A stretch of 64,000 nt of DNA from Triangularia verruculosa (Eukaryota; Ascomycota; Sordariomycetes; Sordariales; Podosporaceae). Position 1 is the stretch's first letter; the number at the start of each line of letters is the position of its first letter. The position numbers and the translations under genes are program-made. A model generated the notes under the pieces. It made no database searches and was not told the origin of the DNA. It was given only the letters and a program-made list of their open reading frames with translations. Location of the stretch: positions 310,001 through 374,000 of the forward strand of contig MU863888.1 of the NCBI GenBank assembly GCA_033296885.1, in the 5' to 3' direction. Shown here in pieces: positions 56,642-64,000 of this stretch.

Positions 56642-58499
56642 ATCGGAGCGTTGAACGTACCGCCACTAAAAATCAGGGATACGGTAGGTAGTTCCCTGAA
56701 CCCGAAGATTAACGACTGGGGCCTCTGTGACTTTGCCTGCCCCAGAGGCTATTGTCCCGAAGGGTCTTGCAACCAAAGGCCAGCATTAGGAGGGGGAGTA
56801 GCAGCGCCGATTGCTCCCGACATCTGGACTAACCCCAATCCCACTCCCTTGATTGGTTGCTCTCCTCCATGCAATCTCATATTGCCGCCATACACGCTTC
56901 CTACGCCCACCACCATCAGCTGCCACCCTCTCACGACCATATTCGTTGGTAGATGGGCCTCTAACTCGGTACCCGCTACCACCGTCACCACCATCACCTT
57001 CCCAGTCATCACTACTACACGAACCTCCGTGTTTAACATTAATATTACCCAAGCCGCTGTGAACAATGTTGTGTTTACTGTGACCCCTTCCATCTTCTGC
57101 ATTGCGCCTATCACTGTTGGACCGCCACCAGGAGTGACAGTCCCCAGCTGGAGCTCATCTTTGATCACCTACTCAATTACATCCACCCCAATGCCCTCTA
57201 CAATCCCATGGCCGCCCATTATATCCACCTTTAAGACCAAGGTTAGTTTCACAAGTACTAGCTTAGTGATGCCGACTTGTACGAGCGGTTGCGGCGATGA
57301 GTGTACACGGAACTGTAATGACTGTGATGTTAACTGTTCTTGTATGGACTGTTGCAAAAACTGCAATCACGATGATCATGGCAGCGACAGCGACGACGAT
57401 GGCGACGACAACAACAACCACCACAACAACAACCATAACTGCATAGGCTGGTTCTGCCCTCCCAGCAGTGGACCTCCCCCAGGCCCGCCACCTCCTCCTG
57501 GCGGAGGCGCAGGCGGAGATAGTGATGATGACTCTTCATGTACCTCCCGAAGCGCCGTCGTGCATATAACAGTGCACTGCAGACTCTACTCCTCCTCCGG
57601 CAAGCTCACCCTTGAAACAACCTGTACGTCCACGGAGTCCTCCACTACCTCTGGGTGTAGCATCACGCCTATAAGAACAACAACTTACACGTCCTCCAAT
57701 TGTCCCCGCCGAGCGAGCTATACGCCGGCGTGGTCTGAGTACATAGCCGCCGTCCCGACCCCTGGCGGGCCAGGGTGGAACGTATACACATGGGCCACGG
57801 GATCGTACATAACCAAGGCCCCAAGTACCTCAGCACCTACCCCTTCTCCTATACCAAATCCCAACGTGAAACCTTTGACACGAGGTCCGATCAATTGCTT
57901 TAACGAAAAGGACTTCCCAGGCCACGCGGACATCCAATCGGCGGATCAGGATAGGTTGTCGTCCGACTTCAGTAACCTCCGCAGGGATATGGGAGACGAC
58001 GACACCATCGGCCCCGGAGATGCGCCGATACGATTTCGGGGGACGGATCGCAAGGGGGTGAATTACGACTTTCGGGTTGAGTGGGTAGCGGGTTGTGTGA
58101 CTACTGTGGGGAGGCAGAGCTTCGGGTTCCCGCTGGGGTCGAAGTAGAGTCTGATAACGGCTTATTTACTAGTGAGGGAGAATTATATAAAGTGTAAGTG
58201 GCGCTCTCTGTTGCTTTGAGGACTGAAAGAACACTGACGGTTTAGGTAACAACGGTGGTGTGGGCGGCACATGCCAGGCCGGGTGCTTGCTGTATACCTT
58301 CGAGGGTGCGAGAGGTGGTGCTGGGGGGTCTTGTGCTGGATTTGATTGCCGACAGTGCGGGTCGGCGCTTAGCTCACCGCAGTGCCAGTCGTGCTGTCGG
58401 GGCTTCCGAATGGCGGTTACGGAGATGCCGTCTGTTCCCGGCAACCAGAGTCACTATGTGGCGGGAGAGAATGGTGGGATTGTCATTGATGATTTGTGA
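56642..58499 (+). pseudogene. Out-of-reach C-terminal half of the GH71 gene, behind in-frame TAA and TAG
   Basis: After the TAA at 56639-56641 the same frame stays open for 501 codons and continues the modular pattern: a fourth Cys module (WGLCDFACPRGYCPEGSC), a Pro/Thr-rich linker, a Cys/His/Asp/Asn-rich stretch (about 57280-57450), a second linker, and a conserved C-terminal domain with CFNEKDFPGHADI and GVNYDFRVEWVAGCVTTVG. A TAG at 58145-58147 follows, then 15 more matching codons, a good intron (58194-58245, GTAAGT..TTTAG) and a last exon with NNGGVGGTCQAGCLLYTFEG. Each stop stands alone; no frame shift is needed. A 57-60 nt intron could remove the TAA but would also delete conserved residues. 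I found no intron that rescues the TAG. It may be a recent loss, strain polymorphism or readthrough. Confidence 0.75.
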
Positions 58500-59489
58500 T
58501 CGGGATTGATTTGGAATTGGATGAAAGGGTTATGCCTGGAAATATCGACTTCTAGGTTTCGTGATGAGAAAGTCGCTTCTGGATCATGGTTCGAGGTAGG
58601 AGAAGTACATAGATTTCCAACGTAAGTGGTTTGTTCCTCACATGGGAGATGAATTGCATACCTGGCCCTGGAACTGTCAAAATTGACCAACAGTGACCAC
58701 AACCCTAGAATCTCTTTTGACGAGACTGGACGTGTTGTCTCATGTTCCATCGATGAGATTGTACAGAATTACGTTGGTACCCGATTATGTGCCCTATACG
58801 ACCCAATGCTTTGTTGGTTTGCTCTTTACTCCAACTCAGGGGCTCAGGGGCTCAGGGGTTTGGGGAAGCTGGACAAGACAGCCTAGGTTACCAGGGTGAC
58901 ACTTTAGTGAGCCGCGGCATTGTTCCCGAGACTGTGGGGTAACCGGGGCTGACTGTGCCAGAGGGGACAAGGGGGCAATATCGTCACTGCTTGTGATTGT
59001 CAAAGACCCAACAAGACCCAATCAACTCCTTCCTCTAAACAACATGATACCGTCTTCCATGCATCTCCAGCTTCACTTTTTGAAGTCGATCTTCCATTCG
59101 GATCTCTATTTCCATCGCCGCTTGCACCGATGCAGCTGCCAGCGCAACTAGCCCCACTGACGGCGACGCCCAACCACCCGCCAAGCCACAAGATTGGCTA
59201 GCAGCACGTCAACATGCAGCAGTCGCGTTGGGCTGGCTCATGCCATCTCCATTTTCACATGTGGAGTTCGAGCACCTCATGAAACCGAATCCAAGAAACT
59301 GACGGCTCATCAAAAACACGCTTCACTTCATATCTTCGAATTGACCCAACTTCAGTCCGGCGAACCGGGGTATCCGTACCTGACCTGTTGCTTATCCAAA
59401 GAATGTATCCACTATCGACTCTATTCCCCTAGTCGTCTTTATGGGCCCTCACTCTCGCTTCACCGACACTTGACCACACACATTACATC
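58500..59489. other. Intergenic region before the GHKL ATPase gene
   Basis: This is the 3' flank of the GH71 remnant and promoter of the GHKL gene. It contains the triple octamer at 58835-58858. Open frames such as 59194-59619 overlap the next gene's first exon and lack domains. Confidence 0.55.
58835..58858. repeat. Three tandem copies of CTCAGGGG
   Basis: Exact octamers at 58835-58842, 58843-58850 and 58851-58858. A short microsatellite-like array, likely length-variable; no function is implied. CAGGGG resembles the stress-response element core CCCCT on the other strand (STRE, AGGGG), so it could also be a site cluster. Confidence 0.6.
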
Positions 59490-62400
59490 ATGTCGTCTAC
59501 GGGCCGTCGCGCGACCCCGGACTTTGTCGACGACGACGACAGACTCCCGGCGTCCAGACAGGAGGCAATTGACCACATCCTCCAGATCCGGAGATGGCAG
59601 GAGGACTCTGGGTTTTTGACAAGCCGGGCCTTCCAGGGGATGCTGAAGACGTACGTTTAAGCTCTGTCGCTCCACTTGGGTGACATCGATCGATACTGAC
59701 AACGGTCCAGTCTGAGCGAAAATTTGACCACCACCAGCTCACGGTTCATCTTTGAGTTACTCCAAAACGCAGATGATCTCGACTACGGTGGTGCTTCCCC
59801 ACAAGTCCATTTCACTTACGATGCCGAGAGACGCCACCTTCTCGTAGAGTCCAACGAGATTGGCTTCAAGAAGAAGAATGTCCGGGCCATTTGCAGCGCT
59901 GCCGAGAGTTCCAAGAGCACCCAGAGAGGGTTTGGGACTGAGCGGAGGCTGATTGGAGAGAAGGGACTCGGCTTCAAATCCGTCTTCAAGGTTGCGTCAA
60001 GTGTCTGGATAAGGTCCGGTCACTACTCGTTTCGATTCGACCGTGATGGAGAGCTGGGGAGGATACGGCCAATATGGGACGACGATTTTCCCGCTGAAGA
60101 GTACGCCAACGGACTTACCACAGCCATCCTACTGAAGATCGCCAGTCCAGTTCATGACCGGCAGACTGGGACTTCAGACCCAATGGAACTCGTTTTACAG
60201 GGTCTAGAGTCACTGAAACCAGGCCACCTTCTCTTTCTTTCCAAGACCAAAGAAGTCAAGGTCGGCAAGGTTGTTGGTTCTGGTGCTTTGAGGAGTTTTA
60301 TCCGGGGCTCGATGGCCACCGCTAAGCCGACAGCAGTCTTCAAAGCCGACCACATCCCACCGCAACGCAACACTTTGCTGCCCGTGTCATTATTCCACAA
60401 TGGGGTGATCAACCAGCAAGTTGCTTATCGGCACCTGGTGACGGACCTGCCCGACATACCAGAACGTCCAGGCTGTTTGCAGTCTGAAACAACTCTAGTG
60501 TTTCCGTTGAAAATTCCGCTGGATGAGCCACCAGAATCCAACATGGTGTATGCGTTCCTACCGATTAGAGATTATGGCTTCAAGGTATGTCGCAGTTCTC
60601 AGACACAATGCCGGGTGTATGTTTGCTAATGATGGACAATAGTTTGCCATCCACGCCGACTTCCTTCTTGTACCAAGCAGAGAAAGCATTATTGATAATG
60701 TCTGGAACAGGGGGCTGGTCGAGGGGGTCTGTCGAGCTTTGGTTCATGCTCTTCCCGGCTTCCACAGATTCGGATACCACGAGCTCTTCTATCGCTGGCC
60801 TCTACTTCTGCCGCCCGGACCAACGCGCAACGACATCTTTGAACCGGTTCAAAGTCGCCTTCGCGACCTGTGCTCATTGAACCCCGTGCTTGAAGATTCC
60901 AAAGGCCGACTGGTCTGTGGCAATCAGCTGAAAATCGTGCCGACGAGGCTCAAGGACCAGGACGGCAAGAACATTCTGCCAGCTGCATATTCAACACAAC
61001 ATCTCATTTCTGATAGGTATCCCGCCAGGATTTACGCCAAACTCCAAGCGCTTGGTGTGCCGCTATTGTCGGCAGAAGAATTTCTCGCAGACTTGGCAAC
61101 ATTCATCACTAACTTTCCTGCCGAGTTTCGAGCAATGCCAGTCACATGGCATAATGCTCTTTGCAAAGCAATGCATTCCCTCTTAGAGGGCCATCGAGAT
61201 GTGATCGAAACACTTGAAATTGTCCCAGTTCACGACAAGACCTGGGTCTCTTTCAAAGGACGCCGTTTATATCTACCATCAGATGTCGACCTGAAGCTGC
61301 CAGTGAGCATCAGCCCTTTGGGTATCGATGTCGACATTCGCCAAAATGCCGAACGGGCAAAGTTTTTCCAGGCGATGGGGGCTCAGATCGCCGATAAGAT
61401 GGGCTTTTGCGATCTCCTGCTGGAAGAACATCAACACGATATCCCCACTCAACGATTCCTTGAAATGACTCTGCAGGACAGAATCGAGGATTTTGTGTTC
61501 TTGTACCGCGCAAACTGGAAGCCGAAAAACAACGATATTCCGGTGCTCTGGTGCGCAGCCAACGTGGATCCCAGCAAGATCTGGAGGCTGTCGTGGGTCT
61601 ACCTACCCGACAAGGATCCGTACTCGGCGAGCTCCCTCGCCAAAGAGACCAGACTGACATTGCTCTTCCTCCACGATCATTACTTGAAGACTTTCTCTCA
61701 GCTGCCGGGTGGACTTTTGTGGCTTTCCGAGACCCTCAAAGCAAGAAGGTTTCTGCGTGTGGTGCAACCCGGACCGTTGGACTGGGGTGTAAATACGCAT
61801 CGAATTCACAACGACTTCAAAGCGCTGCTCCAGCGTGACCCTATCAAAGGCCTGGAGCTACTGCAGCATCACTGGGAGTTTTACAAGTCTTGGTTTGTCC
61901 CGACAACGCAGAATGGCTACGAGTGGACGTTTTCGGAAGAAGACATCAAGTCGATTCATACATTTTCTTCCACCCAGTCGGAGCTGACGAACGATCTTTC
62001 CGTTTTGGAATTTCCCTGTCATGGCGGGAGCGTGGCAAGACTGATGGACACGGCACTTCCAAGACAGAGTTTGCTTGTGTTGGCTGATCAGAGGCTGTCG
62101 TATCATTGCAGTGAGGACCACAGTCTGTTTTGCTGGATATGCGACATCATCAAGTCGATGCTTGCACGCCCAGGGCCGCGGCCGGTAAGGTCTGATCGTC
62201 TGCTGAGGGTTAATGACCCCGAGGACAGGTCGTGGGACTTTCTCAGACACTTCGGGGTTCATGTTGAGCCGGAACCGAAGGTGTTTTTGGATTATCTGCT
62301 TCAGCTCTCTGGTCGGGCAACGACGCAGAAGGATATGGAGCAGCTTTACGAGCAGCTGGAGAGCTCCATTCTGAAATATGGGCATAAGGATAGGGATATG

Positions 62401-64000
62401 AAAGATATCAGGTAAGAGTCTGACCGTCGGTGTTTCTGCGAACAAAGCTATAAGAGAACGGCTTGCTAAAAGTGTGCAGATCCGCCTTGGATGGCAAGAA
62501 TTACATTTACCTGCCCAAACGAGCCGGCCAGAACGCAGGATGGTGGGCACCAGCATCGCTATGTGTCTGGGACGGACCGCCATGTTTGCGATACATCCAG
62601 CGTATCAAGACTTTCTACCCCCACCGGGACAACCTCTTTCGCAATCTGCTCGAGATCGGAAACGCCAACCTAGCCAGTCTGTTTCTGGAGGTCAGCCACC
62701 TCGATGCATCCGATACTGAACACATCAAGGCACTTCTGATCCAAATCTCGCAACAACTCCAGGTATCGAGTCATGATTTAGACCGGCCCGACTTTCAGAG
62801 TTGCCCCATGTTTCCCGTCAGACTGACAGGTAGGAAGTCAATGACGGTGGTACTTCGGTCTGCAGAAGATGAGTGGGTAATCCCTGAAGAACGGCTTCAC
62901 GCCGAGGCTTTCTCTGGTGTTGTACCATTGTCTATTCTGGATGCTGGGTTCTTTCAGTCAGACGGGATGGATTCTCTTGTGAGGGAGCTCGGACTTGGAG
63001 AACGCTTCGTGTCTAGGAGGATGTGTGGACAAGAGATAGAGAAAGGCGATGCGGTTCAACATGTGGCCTTTGAGAATGTGCTGAGGGGGAAGGCACTTTA
63101 TCTTGCTGAGTAAGTCTGGCAACACACTGCCTTCATTTTAACGCGGGCCTACTAACTTTGTATCCAGGCTCATCCCAAACACCATTTCAGGGCTGTCCTT
63201 CCGCCGCAAGAAGACGCAGCTCGTCCACGCCCAAGTGTTCTCCTGCACAAGCATCAACATCAAGCTCAAAGTAAAAGTGAAGGGCAAGGAGGTTAAAGGC
63301 GTGCCAATCAAGACCCGTGTGGCGAAGGAAGTCATTGAGGATAGGCTCTGGTTTTACATCATCGATACACGGAAGTCTCTGCCCATTCACTGGCTCTCTG
63401 ACCTGCTGGTTGAGTTTTGCGGGATCAAGAACAATCAGGATGTTCAGCTTCTGATGCAGATCCTGAACTCAAATGATGATGAAATTATCCAGGATGAGCT
63501 TGAGTATCGGCGGGAGAGGATGGCGGTGGTCAGACGGCCAGCAGAAGGTATGTTGAGCCATTTGCAAGATAGCGATAGCCATAACGATGCTAACACGGCA
63601 TACCAGAGCTTGATGATACAGGCTCTTCAGAGTCAGAATCCGAGACGGAGCCCGAACCAGTACCACAGCCGGAGGCCGAGCCGGAACCGCAGCCAGAAGT
63701 ACAACCACAGCCGGAAGCCGAGTCAGAGCCTGAGGCGGAGCCGGAGCCAGAGGAGGATCAATCATCACTTCACCCACAGCGGTTATCTATTGTTCTCAGG
63801 CACTCTCGCTCGGTGGACACTGGCTTTGAGGAAGCAAAGCGAGCAAGGGAGCCATGGAAGTTCCTACAAGTGCCAGAACATGAAGCCGCAAGACCTGCAA
63901 CAACATCTAAACGGAGCGAGCACGAGGATTTCATTGCCATGTGCTATGGCCGTGCTCACTTGGACAGCCCTGACGTGTTCGCACATTTTGCCCTTGACCT
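59490..64000 (+). CDS. Sacsin/NO VEIN-like GHKL (Hsp90-type) ATPase domain protein, 3' end outside window
   Basis: Exons are 59490-59650, 59711-60584, 60643-62411, 62480-63109, 63168-63547 and 63607 past the right edge; every join keeps frame. About 1400 residues are visible. The N-terminal ATPase fold has an N-box FIFELLQNADD, a G1-like ESNEIGFKKKNVRAI and G2 GEKGLGFKSVFKV, the Bergerat ATP site shared by sacsin, plant NO VEIN and fungal relatives. A long helical/beta region follows (FAIHADFLLVPSRESI is a conserved block), then a Glu/Pro/Gln repeat (63640-63755). In this family the G1 Asp is often replaced, as here, so ATP hydrolysis is uncertain. The role in fungi is unknown; chaperone-like or silencing/defence functions are suggested for relatives. 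The gene is cut by the window end. Confidence 0.87.
63640..63755 (+). repeat. Glu/Pro/Gln-rich coding minisatellite
   Basis: Imperfect units around GAGCC(G/T)GAGCC and CAGCCGGAAGCC encode runs of EPEP, QPEAEP and SEPEAEP within exon 6 of the GHKL ATPase. The tract separates the conserved core from the C-terminal part and is probably length-variable. Confidence 0.7.

Noticed and set aside
56629..56688. Intron that would remove the TAA of the GH71 gene (donor GTACCT, acceptor ..GGTAG)
   Set aside because: It keeps frame, but it deletes the end of a Cys module and the conserved linker, and the donor is weak. I keep it only as an alternative to be tested by RNA.
59194..59619. 141-codon plus-strand frame before the GHKL gene
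   Set aside because: It overlaps the first GHKL exon in another frame and has no domain.
1..64000. CRISPR arrays, bacterial operons, riboswitches, rRNA
   Set aside because: The DNA is clearly eukaryotic with spliced genes. No spaced direct-repeat arrays or rRNA-like blocks were seen.

Overview
The window is from a filamentous ascomycete, most likely a Sordariomycete and plausibly of the order Sordariales (inference). Almost every gene is monocistronic. Introns are short (about 44-170 nt), with GT..AG ends and CTAAC/CTGAC-like branch points, and many reading frames only join after splicing. Families found include fungal-type NLR proteins, GH71 glucanase, a UapA-type purine permease, an SPX-ankyrin-GDPD protein and a heme-free sulfite oxidase. 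Intergenic DNA is peppered with TACCTAGGTA-like motifs, and one small repeat family shows transition-biased decay of the kind left by RIP. I found no convincing rRNA, tRNA or CRISPR.

Layout. 0.2-9.1 kb is housekeeping: a DUF167 protein divergent from a mitochondrial peroxiredoxin, a mitochondrial 3-ketoacid CoA-transferase, an Ariadne-type RBR ubiquitin ligase, and a divergent SNIP1/Pml1 FHA splicing factor. 10.9-36.9 kb is richer in accessory, recognition-type genes. It holds an alpha/beta-hydrolase plus NB-ARC NLR-like protein, a degenerate kinase-like protein, an all-helical protein that may be of the DUF7580 type, a C2H2-type protein, a MARVEL membrane protein, a broken catalase, a sulfite oxidase, an N-terminal-helical ankyrin protein and an SPX-ankyrin-GDPD protein. 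39.9-52.2 kb holds a purine permease, a long uncharacterised fungal protein, a secreted Ala/Ser-rich protein and an F-box protein. 52.4-58.5 kb is a divergent pair: a secreted protein of unknown function and a GH71 alpha-1,3-glucanase whose long modular C-terminal half is cut off by two in-frame stops. 59.5 kb to the right edge is the start of a sacsin/NO VEIN-like GHKL ATPase.

How the genes relate. The left end is ordinary metabolism and RNA/protein handling, arranged mostly as divergent pairs sharing promoters. The middle gathers domains known from fungal allorecognition and innate-immunity-like repertoires: lipase-like hydrolase, NB-ARC, HeLo-like N-terminal helices, pseudokinase, C2H2 and ankyrin. 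Signs of gene decay (catalase, the GH71 tail, RIP-like repeats) fit a fast-evolving neighbourhood. The strongest observations are the NLR with a roughly 500-residue disordered tail where repeats would be expected, the catalase pseudogene with in-frame deletions through its catalytic loop, and the GH71 gene with two stops in an otherwise intact frame.

All splice models were made by eye from frame continuity and splice motifs. No search or RNA evidence was available.
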